From Vibrio sp. RE88 (lineage in GTDB: Bacteria; Pseudomonadota; Gammaproteobacteria; Enterobacterales; Vibrionaceae), in contig NZ_VTYQ01000005.1 of the NCBI RefSeq assembly GCF_013113835.1, positions 248,001 through 312,000 on the forward strand: a DNA stretch of 64,000 nt. The letters run 5' to 3'. This document shows, piece after piece, positions 16,914 to 26,461 of the stretch. Below the pieces are notes generated by a model, which saw only the letters and a program-made list of their open reading frames with translations, had not been told where the DNA came from and did no database searches. Within the stretch, counting starts at the first letter, position 1. The number at the start of each line of letters is the position of its first letter. A program made the position numbers and the translations under genes.

Positions 16914-19199
16914 ATGTGCTCTCTACGTAGAAAATGGGTCAGTGACCCAGCTTTCAAAATGTTTAAAAAAGTACTGCCACCGCTATCCAGCACGGAGAAG
17001 GAAGCTATGGAAGCGGGTAGCGTTTGGTGGGATGGGGAGCTGTTTTCAGGTCGCCCAGACTTCTCCAAGCTACACAAGTATCCAACACCAACGTTGACTG
17101 CGGAGGAGCAATCCTTCGTTGATAACGAGTTGGAAACCCTGCTTAGCATGTTGGACGATCATAAGATCGTAAAAGAAGACCGTGACTTGCCACCTGAAGT
17201 TTGGGAGTACCTGCGTAAGGAGCGATTCTTCTCACTCATCATTTCTAAAGAGTACGGCGGTCGAGAGTTCTCTGCGCTAGCCAACTCAACCATCGTGACA
17301 CGCATCGCAACACGCAGCATTAGTGCGGCGGTCTCCGTCATGGTGCCTAACTCTTTAGGCCCGGGTGAACTGCTTTCACACTATGGTACTCAAGAGCAAA
17401 AAGATTACTGGCTGCCACGTTTAGCCGACGGTACCGACATTCCATGTTTTGCCTTAACAGGCCCTGAAGCAGGTTCTGACGCTGGCGGTATCCCTGATGA
17501 TGGCATCGTTTGCTATGGCGAACACGAAGGCAAAGAAGTGTTAGGTATCCGCCTTAACTGGAATAAGCGTTACATTACACTGGCATCAGTGGCAACGGTA
17601 CTTGGCCTTGCATTCAAGATGTACGATCCCGATGGTTTGATGGGTGATAAGAAAGAACTAGGCATTACTTGTGCGCTTATCCCAGCATCCCACAAAGGGG
17701 TTGAAATCGGTGAACGCCATGACCCATTAGGTCTTGCGTTTATGAATGGTCCGACGCGCGGGAAAGACGTTTTCATTCCAATGGAATGGCTGATCGGTGG
17801 TCAGGATTACGCAGGTAAAGGCTGGCGTATGCTGGTGGAATGTCTGTCTGCAGGTCGTGGTATTTCTCTACCTGCACTAGGTACTGCGGTTGGCCACTTA
17901 ACGTCGCGCACTACGGGCGCTTACGCATATGTTCGTAAACAGTTTGGTATGTCGATTGGTAAGTTTGAGGGTGTTGCTGAGGCGATGGGCCGAATCGGTG
18001 GCTTGACTTACTTGCTTGAAGCGACGCGTACTCTAACGACAACGTCTCTGGATCTTAAAGAGAAGCCAGGCATTGTGACTGCGATTGCCAAATACCATAT
18101 GACAGAAATGGCGCGCACGATTCTCAATGACTCAATGGACATTCACTCTGGTCGAGCCATTCAGGATGGTCCGATGAACTATCTGGCATCGCCTTACCTT
18201 GGTATTCCGGTCGCAATCACGGTGGAAGGGGCAAATATTCTGACTCGTAACCTGATGATTTTTGGTCAAGGTGCGACTCGCTGTCATCCATACGTACTGA
18301 AAGAGATGGAAGCCGCGGCAAATCCTGATGAGAAGCAAGGTGCTAAAGAGTTTGATGAGTTGTTGTTCAAACACATCGCTCATGCGACTAAGAATACTTT
18401 TGGCGCATTTGGTGCGGCTCTGACGGGGTCACGCTTTATTAAAGCCGATATGAGTGGTCCAACTCAGGGTTACTACAAAGATCTGACTCGCATAAGCCGT
18501 GCGTTGGCAGTGAGTGCGGATATTGCAATGGCCACTTTGGGTGGTGATCTGAAACGTAAAGAAATGATTTCTGCCCGCCTTGGTGATGTGCTGGCTTACC
18601 TTTACATGGGCTCAGCCGCGCTTAAGAAGTATGAAGACGAAGGGCGTCAGCAGCAAGATCTTGATTACGTGCATTACGCGGTTCAACACTGTCTGCATAA
18701 CGCCGCGAAATCACTGCAAGAAGCGTTTACCAACTACCCACAAAAAGCGGTTGGCCGTCTACTGAAAGTGTTGATCTTCCCATTAGGGAATCACTTTGCT
18801 AAGCCAAGTGACACACTGACAGTGAAATTGGCAGAAAGTTTGATGACACCGGGAGCGCACCGAGATCGTCTGACGCACCTTTGCTATGTTGGCAAAGAAG
18901 CGGATGATAGCGTTGGTCTAATGGAGAATGCCTTCCTTGCGATGTATGGTGTGAAGAGCCTTGAACGTAAACTGATGCGTGCTGCTAAAGAGGGCAAAGT
19001 TGCCCGTAAAGGCCTACTTAAAGATCGTCTGGCACAAGCGCTAGAAGCAAACGTACTAACTCAGGACGAAGTCGACCAAATTGTTGCAGCAGATGCGCTG
19101 CGCTATAAAGCGATTCAAGTCGATGACTTTAGCCATGACTTTAGCGAAGTGAGAACAGGACAAGCTCGGGTAAAGCCAAAGTTAGATAGCGTGGCTTAG
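16914..19199 (+). CDS. fadE: Acyl-CoA dehydrogenase FadE
   Basis: A 761-residue FAD-dependent acyl-CoA dehydrogenase for the first step of fatty-acid beta-oxidation. It follows E. coli FadE block by block (SSTEKEAMEAGSVWWDGELF, PNSLGPGELLSHYGT, IPCFALTGPEAGSDAG, RLNWNKRYITLA, GPTRGKDVFIP, ITVEGANILTRNLMIFGQG, LGGDLKRKEMISARLGD). It is about 50 residues shorter at the N-terminus: the hydrophobic membrane segment of the E. coli protein is absent, and translation begins at MCSLRRKWVSDPAFKMF. The start is supported by AAGGATC at good spacing. Membrane association would then have to come from other parts or partners. It is probably co-transcribed with the psrA-like gene and is followed by a terminator. 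Confidence 0.95.
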   Translation: MCSLRRKWVSDPAFKMFKKVLPPLSSTEKEAMEAGSVWWDGELFSGRPDFSKLHKYPTPTLTAEEQSFVDNELETLLSMLDDHKIVKEDRDLPPEVWEYLRKERFFSLIISKEYGGREFSALANSTIVTRIATRSISAAVSVMVPNSLGPGELLSHYGTQEQKDYWLPRLADGTDIPCFALTGPEAGSDAGGIPDDGIVCYGEHEGKEVLGIRLNWNKRYITLASVATVLGLAFKMYDPDGLMGDKKELGITCALIPASHKGVEIGERHDPLGLAFMNGPTRGKDVFIPMEWLIGGQDYAGKGWRMLVECLSAGRGISLPALGTAVGHLTSRTTGAYAYVRKQFGMSIGKFEGVAEAMGRIGGLTYLLEATRTLTTTSLDLKEKPGIVTAIAKYHMTEMARTILNDSMDIHSGRAIQDGPMNYLASPYLGIPVAITVEGANILTRNLMIFGQGATRCHPYVLKEMEAAANPDEKQGAKEFDELLFKHIAHATKNTFGAFGAALTGSRFIKADMSGPTQGYYKDLTRISRALAVSADIAMATLGGDLKRKEMISARLGDVLAYLYMGSAALKKYEDEGRQQQDLDYVHYAVQHCLHNAAKSLQEAFTNYPQKAVGRLLKVLIFPLGNHFAKPSDTLTVKLAESLMTPGAHRDRLTHLCYVGKEADDSVGLMENAFLAMYGVKSLERKLMRAAKEGKVARKGLLKDRLAQALEANVLTQDEVDQIVAADALRYKAIQVDDFSHDFSEVRTGQARVKPKLDSVA

Positions 19200-19220
19200 A
19201 GCTCGCTAACCGATATTGAG

Positions 19221-19251
19221 TAAAGGCACCTTAACCGGTGCCTTTCTTTTT
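19221..19251 (+). terminator. Intrinsic terminator after fadE
   Basis: AAAGGCACC / GGTGCCTTT hairpin with tail TCTTTTT. Confidence 0.85.
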
Positions 19252-19378
19252 GCTCGAAATCTAAAACTCGTATGAAAGAGCTCCAACCACTTGCATTTTA
19301 CCGACATTTTTACAGAAATTAGATGCGAACTGGCGTTGAACCTTTTATCCTAGCGAAGTTTTTTAAAGGAAGTTGAAT

Positions 19379-20581
19379 ATGATCATCAAACCTAGAATTC
19401 GTGGATTTATCTGTACTACAACGCACCCTGTGGGTTGTGAAGCTAACGTAAAAGAACAAATTGCTTACACAAAAGCACAAGGCCCAATCAAAAACGCGCC
19501 TAAGCGTGTTCTTGTTGTTGGTGCTTCAAGTGGCTACGGTCTATCTTCTCGTATCGCTGCGGCATTTGGTGGCGGCGCTTCAACTATCGGTGTGTTCTTT
19601 GAAAAAGAAGGCACAGAGAAAAAGCCAGGCACAGCAGGTTTCTACAACTCAGTTGCATTTGAAAAGCTTGCACGTGAAGAAGGTCTTTACGCGAAGAGCC
19701 TGAATGGTGACGCTTTCTCTAACGAAGCGAAGCAAAAAACAATCGACCTAATTAAAGAAGATCTAGGCCAAATCGATATGGTGGTTTACTCACTGGCTTC
19801 TCCAGTACGTAAAATGCCAGAAACAGGTGAAGTGATTCGTTCGTCTCTAAAGCCAATCGGTGAGACTTACACTTCAACAGCCGTAGACACCAACAAAGAT
19901 GTCATCATCGAAGCAAGCGTTGAGCCTGCAACGGAAGAAGAAATCAAAGACACTGTCACAGTAATGGGCGGTGAAGATTGGGAACTTTGGATCAACGCGC
20001 TTTCTGAAGCTGGCGTTCTAGCTGAAGGTTGTAAGACAGTGGCATACAGCTACATCGGCACTGAGCTTACTTGGCCTATCTACTGGGATGGTGCATTAGG
20101 TAAAGCTAAGATGGACCTAGACCGCGCGGCGACTGCTCTAAACGAGAAGTTTTCAGCAACAGGCGGAACAGCAAACGTAGCGGTATTGAAGTCTGTCGTG
20201 ACTCAAGCAAGTTCAGCGATTCCTGTTATGCCACTGTACATCGCAATGGTATTTAAGAAAATGCGTGAAGAAGGCGTACACGAAGGTTGTATGGAACAAA
20301 TCTTCCGCATGTTCAGCCAGCGTCTATACAAAGAAGATGGTTCTGCACCTGAAGTTGATGACAAGAACCGCTTACGTCTGGATGACTGGGAACTGCGTGA
20401 CGATATTCAACAGCACTGTCGTAACCTGTGGCCACAAATCACGTCTGAGAACCTAAAAGAGCTGACTGACTACGTAGAGTACAAAGAAGAGTTCTTGAAG
20501 CTATTTGGTTTTGGTGCAGAAGGCGTTGATTACGATGCTGATGTTAACCCAGACTACAAAGCAGACTTTATTGCTATCTAA
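19379..20581 (+). CDS. fabV: Trans-2-enoyl-CoA/ACP reductase FabV
   Basis: A 400-residue single-chain NADH-dependent enoyl-ACP reductase catalysing the last step of each fatty-acid elongation cycle; this class, first described in Vibrio cholerae, replaces or supplements FabI and tolerates triclosan. The N-terminus [19 protein letters not shown] is diagnostic. The nucleotide fold shows [20 protein letters not shown], and the extended active-site pair Tyr-x8-Lys is Y235 and K244 ([11 protein letters not shown]). Start ATG 19379 has AAGGAAG upstream; the TTG six bases earlier is less likely. It sits downstream of fadE behind its own promoter, so synthesis and breakdown genes are neighbours. Confidence 0.97.
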   Translation: MIIKPRIRGFICTTTHPVGCEANVKEQIAYTKAQGPIKNAPKRVLVVGASSGYGLSSRIAAAFGGGASTIGVFFEKEGTEKKPGTAGFYNSVAFEKLAREEGLYAKSLNGDAFSNEAKQKTIDLIKEDLGQIDMVVYSLASPVRKMPETGEVIRSSLKPIGETYTSTAVDTNKDVIIEASVEPATEEEIKDTVTVMGGEDWELWINALSEAGVLAEGCKTVAYSYIGTELTWPIYWDGALGKAKMDLDRAATALNEKFSATGGTANVAVLKSVVTQASSAIPVMPLYIAMVFKKMREEGVHEGCMEQIFRMFSQRLYKEDGSAPEVDDKNRLRLDDWELRDDIQQHCRNLWPQITSENLKELTDYVEYKEEFLKLFGFGAEGVDYDADVNPDYKADFIAI

Positions 20582-20603
20582 TTGATTGCACTGCGTTAGA
20601 AAC

Positions 20604-20635
20604 AAAATCCGGAGCCTAGGCTCCGGATTTTTTGT
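20604..20635. terminator. Bidirectional terminator between fabV and xthA
   Basis: ATCCGGAGCC / GGCTCCGGAT hairpin with a long T tail on the plus strand and TTTTGTTT on the minus strand. Confidence 0.88.
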
Positions 20636-20636
20636 T

Positions 20637-21443
20637 TTACTTAAACGTTGACCAAATCGGGGCGTGATCTGATGGTTTCTCGATACCGCGCAGTTCGTAA
20701 TCGATATCTGACTCGATACATTTCTCGGCGAGCTTTGGTGTCGCGAGTACAACGTCAATTCGCAGGCCACGGTTGTCATCGAAACCACGTGAGCGGTAAT
20801 CAAACCACGAGAAACGATCCTCTACCTTAGGGTGGAGCTGACGGAAGGTATCTACGAATCCCCAGTCCATTAATGTTTTCAACCATTCACGCTCTTCTGG
20901 TTGGAAAGAACATTTACCCGTCTTTAACCAGCGCTTACGGTTAGGTTCACCGATACCGATATCGGCATCAATCGGGCTGATATTGATGTCACCCATAACG
21001 ATAAGTTGTTCGTCGCTGTTGTGATGATCATGAAGGTAAGTCATCAAGTCTTTGTAGAACTGGCGTTTGTACGGGTACTTGGTTTCGTGGCTGATGTTAT
21101 CGCCCTGTGGGAAGTAGCCGTTGAGTACGGTGACTTTCTCGCCATTGTCGTCTTCAAACGTCGCCATGATCATGCGTTTCTGATGATCTTCATTATCGGT
21201 TGGAAAGCCTTTCTGAACAGAAAGCGGTTCTTTCTTACATAGCATAGCAACACCGTAGTGTGCTTTCTGACCATGGAAGTAGACTTTGTAGCCCATAGCT
21301 TCAACGTCTTCGATAGGGAAGGCTTCATCATGCACTTTGATCTCTTGAAGGCCGATCACGTCTGGCTGATGTTTGTCGATGACAGCTTGCAATTGATGCA
21401 AGCGTGCGCGAAGACCATTGATATTAAAGCTGATAACTTTCAT
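20637..21443 (-). CDS. xthA: Exodeoxyribonuclease III
   Basis: A 268-residue Mg-dependent AP endonuclease / 3'-5' exonuclease of base-excision repair. The exonuclease-endonuclease-phosphatase fold is complete: [15 protein letters not shown], metal ligand glutamate in [63 protein letters not shown] and the C-terminal catalytic KPSDHAPIW. Same length as E. coli XthA (268). Single gene, convergent with fabV and divergent from the chemoreceptor. Confidence 0.97.
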   Translation of the reverse strand: MKVISFNINGLRARLHQLQAVIDKHQPDVIGLQEIKVHDEAFPIEDVEAMGYKVYFHGQKAHYGVAMLCKKEPLSVQKGFPTDNEDHQKRMIMATFEDDNGEKVTVLNGYFPQGDNISHETKYPYKRQFYKDLMTYLHDHHNSDEQLIVMGDINISPIDADIGIGEPNRKRWLKTGKCSFQPEEREWLKTLMDWGFVDTFRQLHPKVEDRFSWFDYRSRGFDDNRGLRIDVVLATPKLAEKCIESDIDYELRGIEKPSDHAPIWSTFK

Positions 21444-21665
21444 TTTTATTCCTTGTTATTGAAATAATTCAACGAATCGAAATTTCTTCAGATATTACCA
21501 CTTTCTTTAGTAACCGCCTAAAGTTAACAGTTGGTGTATTTGTATTAACATATATGTAAACTTTCGATTGATAATTGATTGCAATATGTTGTAATTGGTC
21601 TCGAAATGTAGAATTTAGCTTTCGTTCTCATGCGATATGAATGAGTTTGCTCATAAGGATGTACT

Positions 21666-23783
21666 ATGCGAACCCTTTCCGTTCAATGGAAAATTACCCT
21701 TCTTGCAGGCTGCTGCCTGCTCATTACTTCTTTATCCCTGATCGGATTTTCTGTTTACAACGCAGTGACTAACCAACAACAGATTAAGGCACAAAGTGCT
21801 GAGTCTGTGATCAACAAGTCTGAGCAACTGCTTGAAACACGAGCACTACTGAATGCCACTGAAGTAGCTGAATATCTTAATGAAGCCTTATATCGAGCGG
21901 AAATGCTGGCGTCCAATGCGCTGTTTTTGAAAACCAATACGGAAGAAAATTTTGGTGACAGCGAGGAATTGCGTACGGCTTTGGATGAAATGGTTCGCAA
22001 GTCGGTACTGAGCTTTGATTCGATTCAGGGTGCTTATCTTGTATTCAGGCCTAACATGCTAGATGGTGAAGACAGCAACTATGTGGATGCGGAGTATGTA
22101 GGCTCGAACGAAAGAGGGCAGTTTGCACCTTACTGGGTAACCGCTCAAAACGGTGAGAATGTCGTGTCTAATGTGCTGAGTGAAGCGGCGCTGGAAGATA
22201 CTCAAAACAGCGAGCGATTCTTTTGTCCCCTTTCCAGTGGCGATTCATGTGTCAGCACTCCAAGACTCATTAACCAAGCTGGTGGACAGGTTCTCGCTAC
22301 CTCAATATCCGTTCCTATTATGATCGATGATACTGTGATTGGCTTCTTTGGTATTGATCTTCGACTTGATGCGATGTCGGGTATTGTTGTCGAGTCAGAC
22401 AGCCAACTCTTCAACGGCAGTGGTAATGTCAATATCATCAGCCTAGATGGTTCATTGATTGCCAGTGATGACTCCTCTCGTGCCATTGGACAATCGTTCG
22501 ACAGCAAAACACTTTCCAGTGATCAACTGACTGATCTTCTGTTTGGGCAGGAAGTTCAAACCCAATGGAGTAGTGATGGTGAATGGCTGAGCGTATTTGC
22601 CCCTATTATGGTTGCCAATCAGACTTGGGGTGTTTTATTTGATATGCCAAGAAGCAGCGTGTTGGCAGATGCAGAAATGCTCGATCAAACCATCAGCCAT
22701 CAAGTGGAGTCGAGCGTGAAAACCGAAGTACTTGCTGGCTCGATTTTGGTTATTTTCGGTTTAGTGACCATCGCGGTGATGGCTTCTCGTTTGGTTAAAC
22801 CAATTCGTGAAGTGGTTGCGAGGTTGGATGATATTGCATCTGGCGAAGGGGATTTAACTCAGCGCTTGGATGTGAAATCTCAAGATGAGATTGGTCAGCT
22901 TGCCACAGGGTTCAATAAATTCCTTGATAAGCTTCAATCAATTATTAGTGATGTTGTAGAAACGACGTTGCAGATCGGTACGACAACAGAACAGTCTCGA
23001 ATTGCGGCTCAACAAACTCGCTCAAGCAGTGATTCTCAGTTTAAAGAAGTGGATTTGGTGGCAACAGCCTCTGAGGAAATGACTCAAACAGCAGGTCTGG
23101 TGGTTCAAAACGCAGAAGTCGCAGTGAGCGAAGCTGAAAAAGCTAACGTCGCTGCAGATTCCGGTAAGAAGGTTATCGAGCAGTCTCAAGACGAAATGGT
23201 TCGATTAGTAGAGAGAATGACGGCAGCGGTTCCTGTCGTTGAAGAGCTAGCGAAAAACAACGCCAACATAACCGAGATATTGACGGTTATTGAAGGTATT
23301 TCAGAGCAAACGAATCTACTGGCCTTGAACGCTGCTATTGAAGCCGCGCGGGCGGGTGACCAAGGCCGTGGTTTTGCGGTAGTTGCCGATGAAGTTCGCA
23401 GTTTAGCCAGTCGCACCCAATCGTCAGTTGGTGAAATTCGTCAGGTGATCGAAGATGTACAGAAAGGGACGCAGGATGTGGTCAACGCGATTCAAGATGG
23501 TAACGACTTGGCAAATGATTCCGCTCAACAAGTTGAAAGAGCGGTTTCTCAGCTCAATAACATATTTGATGCGATTGCTTCCATCAATGATATGAACTCG
23601 CAGATCGTGAAAGCCGCTGAAGAGCAGCAATCGGTATCTGCGGAAGTAAATCAGAGCGTCAGCAACATCCGTGACTTGAGCGCGCAGATTTTATCTCAAG
23701 CAGAAGAGTCTGAAACCGTCAGCACGCAAATCGGAAATCTCTCAGAAAGACAGCAACAACTAGTGAGTCAGTTTAAAGTATAA
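21666..23783 (+). CDS. Methyl-accepting chemotaxis protein with periplasmic Cache-type sensor
   Basis: A 705-residue chemoreceptor. TM1 is at about residues 9-33, the periplasmic sensor at about 34-350 resembles a double-Cache domain ([49 protein letters not shown]), TM2 at about 355-378, then HAMP ([28 protein letters not shown]) and the coiled-coil signalling domain whose hairpin tip [20 protein letters not shown] contacts CheA/CheW. No C-terminal CheR-tether pentapeptide is visible (end LVSQFKV). The ligand is unknown; Cache receptors often bind amino or organic acids. It is preceded by AAGGATG and a small inverted repeat (TGAG/CTCA) and is monocistronic. Confidence 0.93.
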   Translation: MRTLSVQWKITLLAGCCLLITSLSLIGFSVYNAVTNQQQIKAQSAESVINKSEQLLETRALLNATEVAEYLNEALYRAEMLASNALFLKTNTEENFGDSEELRTALDEMVRKSVLSFDSIQGAYLVFRPNMLDGEDSNYVDAEYVGSNERGQFAPYWVTAQNGENVVSNVLSEAALEDTQNSERFFCPLSSGDSCVSTPRLINQAGGQVLATSISVPIMIDDTVIGFFGIDLRLDAMSGIVVESDSQLFNGSGNVNIISLDGSLIASDDSSRAIGQSFDSKTLSSDQLTDLLFGQEVQTQWSSDGEWLSVFAPIMVANQTWGVLFDMPRSSVLADAEMLDQTISHQVESSVKTEVLAGSILVIFGLVTIAVMASRLVKPIREVVARLDDIASGEGDLTQRLDVKSQDEIGQLATGFNKFLDKLQSIISDVVETTLQIGTTTEQSRIAAQQTRSSSDSQFKEVDLVATASEEMTQTAGLVVQNAEVAVSEAEKANVAADSGKKVIEQSQDEMVRLVERMTAAVPVVEELAKNNANITEILTVIEGISEQTNLLALNAAIEAARAGDQGRGFAVVADEVRSLASRTQSSVGEIRQVIEDVQKGTQDVVNAIQDGNDLANDSAQQVERAVSQLNNIFDAIASINDMNSQIVKAAEEQQSVSAEVNQSVSNIRDLSAQILSQAEESETVSTQIGNLSERQQQLVSQFKV

Positions 23784-23786
23784 AAG

Positions 23787-23814
23787 TAAAGGGCCTCTTG
23801 ATGAGGCCCTTTTG
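23787..23814. terminator. Bidirectional terminator between chemoreceptor gene and roxA
   Basis: AAAGGGCCTC / GAGGCCCTTT hairpin with a short loop; the T tail is clearer on the plus strand. Confidence 0.82.
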
Positions 23815-23818
23815 CTAT

Positions 23819-24955
23819 CTAATCTAGATACCAGTAACCAAGGTTAACCAGTGTTGTTAGCAGCTGCATTTGTGAGTCAGATAACTTGCCGTCGATGTGT
23901 TCGATCTCAATCGATTCTTGATTACACAGTAGGTGGACGAGGTGCGGTGACTCAGCTGGGTAAGCATCACCGTTAATGTAAACATGTGCAGATTCATTCT
24001 CATGGTACAGCGCACGTAAACCAGAAACTTTGCGTAAACTGCCTAGTGATTCTAGGTGGTGGTAGATTTCCAGAGCATCGCTCGGCTCTTCAGGTTCAAC
24101 AATATCCAGCTGGTGGCGAGACTGGCTTAGCATACCCCCCATAAATTCACGGATATCGGATTCTGATTGCAGGGCAGATCGAAGCATGGTTGTCAGCTTA
24201 TCTAAGTCAGCGTTGAGTATCTCGCCGTATTGATGCTGAGCAGTCATTTCTGGGTTATGCAGGTGAACATCGCCTTTTTCATTCGCTAGCACATAGTCAG
24301 CGAAATTACTGAGCAGTTCTTGCTCCTTAGGGGAGCGAAAGCCCATTGAGTAACTCATGCTCGGCTTTAGTGTATTCCCCTCGTGGGGGAATCCTGGCGG
24401 GATGTACAGTATGTCGCCGGGCTCCAATACTTCATCAATGATGGCATCAAAGCCTTCAATCTGACGCAAAGCGCCGGCCTGAATTGACTCTTTATACTGA
24501 CCTTTATCTAGATCGCCAACACGCCAGCGGCGTTTACCACTGCCTTGGATAATGAAAACATCATATTGGTCGATGTGAGGGCCAACGCCACCTTCAGGGG
24601 CAGAAAAACACACCATTAAGTCGTCAAATAACCAGTTAGGCAGCTGTTTGAATGGCTCTATTAATTCGGCTGCGCCTAGGTGCCAATGGTTGCAAGCTTG
24701 TACCACTAATTGCCAATGGGACTCAGGCAGGTTTTCAAACAGAGAATCGTCAAAAGGGCCGTGTTGCGCTGACCACTTACCTTCAATGTTAGAAATGTAG
24801 CGCGAATCTACTTCTTCCTCCATAGCAAGCCCTGCCAACTCGTCTGGAGAAATCGGGTCAATGAAATCATTGAATCCGCCTTTAATCACAGTCGGTTTCT
24901 TGTGCCAGTATTGAGCAAGAAACTCAGCCATGTCAAAACTCAGTGGATAGCTCAT
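23819..24955 (-). CDS. roxA: Ribosomal protein uL16 arginine 3-hydroxylase RoxA (YcfD)
   Basis: A 378-residue JmjC-type Fe(II)/2-oxoglutarate oxygenase. E. coli YcfD hydroxylates an arginine of ribosomal protein uL16. The match is close: FIDPISPDELAGLAMEEEVDSR, VGPHIDQYDVFIIQGSG, EPGDILYIPPGFPHEGN, YSMGFRSPKEQELLSNFADYVL. The metal triad is H127, D129 and H191. The C-terminal winged-helix-like part, where the family dimerises and binds substrate, is present. The start ATG overlaps the stop of the small ybaM-like gene (ATGA), so it is the last gene of the leftward dinG-TSUP-priC-ybaM-roxA unit. Confidence 0.94.
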   Translation of the reverse strand: MSYPLSFDMAEFLAQYWHKKPTVIKGGFNDFIDPISPDELAGLAMEEEVDSRYISNIEGKWSAQHGPFDDSLFENLPESHWQLVVQACNHWHLGAAELIEPFKQLPNWLFDDLMVCFSAPEGGVGPHIDQYDVFIIQGSGKRRWRVGDLDKGQYKESIQAGALRQIEGFDAIIDEVLEPGDILYIPPGFPHEGNTLKPSMSYSMGFRSPKEQELLSNFADYVLANEKGDVHLHNPEMTAQHQYGEILNADLDKLTTMLRSALQSESDIREFMGGMLSQSRHQLDIVEPEEPSDALEIYHHLESLGSLRKVSGLRALYHENESAHVYINGDAYPAESPHLVHLLCNQESIEIEHIDGKLSDSQMQLLTTLVNLGYWYLD

Positions 24956-25116
24956 GACTTCTTCTCCAATTTGTTTTCCAAATCAGATTTAACAATGTTG
25001 ATGGCCGCCAATGCTACTTCGGGATCTATCTCATTGCTTTCAATTAAATAGATGAGATCCACTGCGAGTTTTATTTCATCAGGCGCTTGATCCAGTTCGG
25101 ACGAGTTTGAGGACAT
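24952..25116 (-). CDS. ybaM: YbaM family protein (DUF2496)
   Basis: A 54-residue protein whose core APDEIKLAVDLIYLIESNEI then AINIVKSDLENKLEK matches E. coli YbaM. Function unknown; predicted small helical cytosolic protein. I chose ATG 25116, which lies 1 bp after the priC stop; in E. coli ybaM is also next to priC. Its stop overlaps the roxA start (ATGA). The longer frame from 25155 would overlap priC by 38 bp and has no support. Confidence 0.82.
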   Translation of the reverse strand: MSSNSSELDQAPDEIKLAVDLIYLIESNEIDPEVALAAINIVKSDLENKLEKKS

Positions 25117-25117
25117 A

Positions 25118-25666
25118 TTACTGGTTTCGCTCTTTGTAACTAATTTGCTTTTCAATTTTGATTTTAGCGTGCTGGCATCGTTGCAAACGACGCTGAGCAG
25201 ACTGCAAAGTTTGCGCGGCGAGAGACTTATCTCTTGGCGTGGCGAGCTTATGTTCTTGCTCTTTGCTTTTCACCAACGCTTTGAGCCGTTGTTCCCATTG
25301 TTGGTGCTGAGCCAAACTTTGGTAAAGTTCGTTAAGGTTGCGTTGACTGAATGACTTGCCAGTTGGCTCGCTCTGCCTGAGAACCGTTGTCGCTAATTCT
25401 CGTTTAATTGCGCTAATCTGGCACAAGAGTTTTTCAGACAAAAACTCGGCTTGTTCAGCTGATAGCGTTGCTGCTGACTGCTCGCAGAGAATTTTGTCGA
25501 GTGTTTCATGCGCTTCGTAAGCATAGGGTGTCAGCAGCTTGGATTGGCATCGAAATAGGTTTTGATCGAAGAGAGCTTGGTGATGTTCGCCTCTTTGGTT
25601 ATCCAACAAAGTGGCTTCTTGCTCCAACTGTTCTAATAGCGATGATAGCTGGCCAAATTGCTTCAT
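25118..25666 (-). CDS. priC: Primosomal replication protein PriC
   Basis: A 182-residue highly helical protein. PriC reloads the replicative helicase at stalled forks through the PriC-Rep pathway and binds SSB and DnaB. The family pattern is visible: KQFGQLSSLLEQLEQEA, FDQNLFRCQSKLLTPYAYE, SLAQHQQWEQRLKALV and ETATPRDK-like ATPRDKSLAAQ, then a basic C-terminal RRLQRCQHAKIKIEKQI likely to bind DNA. The start ATG 25666 overlaps the stop of the upstream permease (ATGA). Confidence 0.88.
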   Translation of the reverse strand: MKQFGQLSSLLEQLEQEATLLDNQRGEHHQALFDQNLFRCQSKLLTPYAYEAHETLDKILCEQSAATLSAEQAEFLSEKLLCQISAIKRELATTVLRQSEPTGKSFSQRNLNELYQSLAQHQQWEQRLKALVKSKEQEHKLATPRDKSLAAQTLQSAQRRLQRCQHAKIKIEKQISYKERNQ

Positions 25667-26442
25667 AGATTCACAAACCACGCTTCATAAGCAAGTTTCA
25701 CTGCAAGGATACTTACAACCGTAACAAAAACAGGACGGATAAACTTAGCGCCGAATCGTATTGCTGAGTGTGCGCCAACAAATGCACCTGCCATTAGGCA
25801 AACACCCATAGTCAGCCCCAGCACCCAATCAATGTGACCTAGGATGGCGAAAGTAATCAGCGAAGTGAAGTTACTGGTAAAGTTCATCGCTTTTGCCAAT
25901 CCAGACGCCAGCAAAATGTTCAATCGATACAGTGCCATTGAGCTGACAGTCCAAAACGCGCCTGTTCCTGGGCCTGCAACACCATCATAGAAGCCGATAC
26001 TGAACCCTTGTATATATTGTTTTTTATTAAACTTAGGGCAAGGTTGTGGCATCTCATTACTGTTTGATTGCGGAGTTTTATGCCAAATGGTGTAAATCGC
26101 AGCCAGTAGAATGATGATAGGGAGGATCTTCTCCAGCCATTCGGTACTAATTAGGTCGACAACTAGGGTCCCGAGTGTTGCGCCAATTAAAGTCGCGACG
26201 AATGCTCGCCCCCAGCAATGAGGTTTGAACAAGCGTTTCTTATAATAAGTAAACGCCGCTGTAGACGATGCAAAAGTAGCTGCCAGCTTATTGGTACCCA
26301 GCGCGATATGAGGCGGTAAGCCAAGAGAAAGCAGAGCTGGTACGGTAAGCATACCGCCACCACCAGCAACGGCATCGATAAAGCCTGCGACAAAAGCAAC
26401 CAGCGCTAACACCAACAACATTGTTGGTTCAAAAAGTTCCAT
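25663..26442 (-). CDS. TSUP (TauE/SafE) family membrane permease
   Basis: A 259-residue protein with about eight hydrophobic segments. The two TSUP half-repeats begin with the glycine-rich blocks FVAGFIDAVAGGGGMLTVPALLSLG (N-terminal half) and QGFSIGFYDGVAGPGTGAFWTVSS (second half). The family exports or imports organosulphur anions or other small anions; substrate unknown here. It sits 19 bp after dinG and overlaps priC, so a transporter is inserted among replication/repair genes. Confidence 0.88.
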   Translation of the reverse strand: MELFEPTMLLVLALVAFVAGFIDAVAGGGGMLTVPALLSLGLPPHIALGTNKLAATFASSTAAFTYYKKRLFKPHCWGRAFVATLIGATLGTLVVDLISTEWLEKILPIIILLAAIYTIWHKTPQSNSNEMPQPCPKFNKKQYIQGFSIGFYDGVAGPGTGAFWTVSSMALYRLNILLASGLAKAMNFTSNFTSLITFAILGHIDWVLGLTMGVCLMAGAFVGAHSAIRFGAKFIRPVFVTVVSILAVKLAYEAWFVNL

Positions 26443-26461
26443 ACAGTTTCTTATATTCTAG

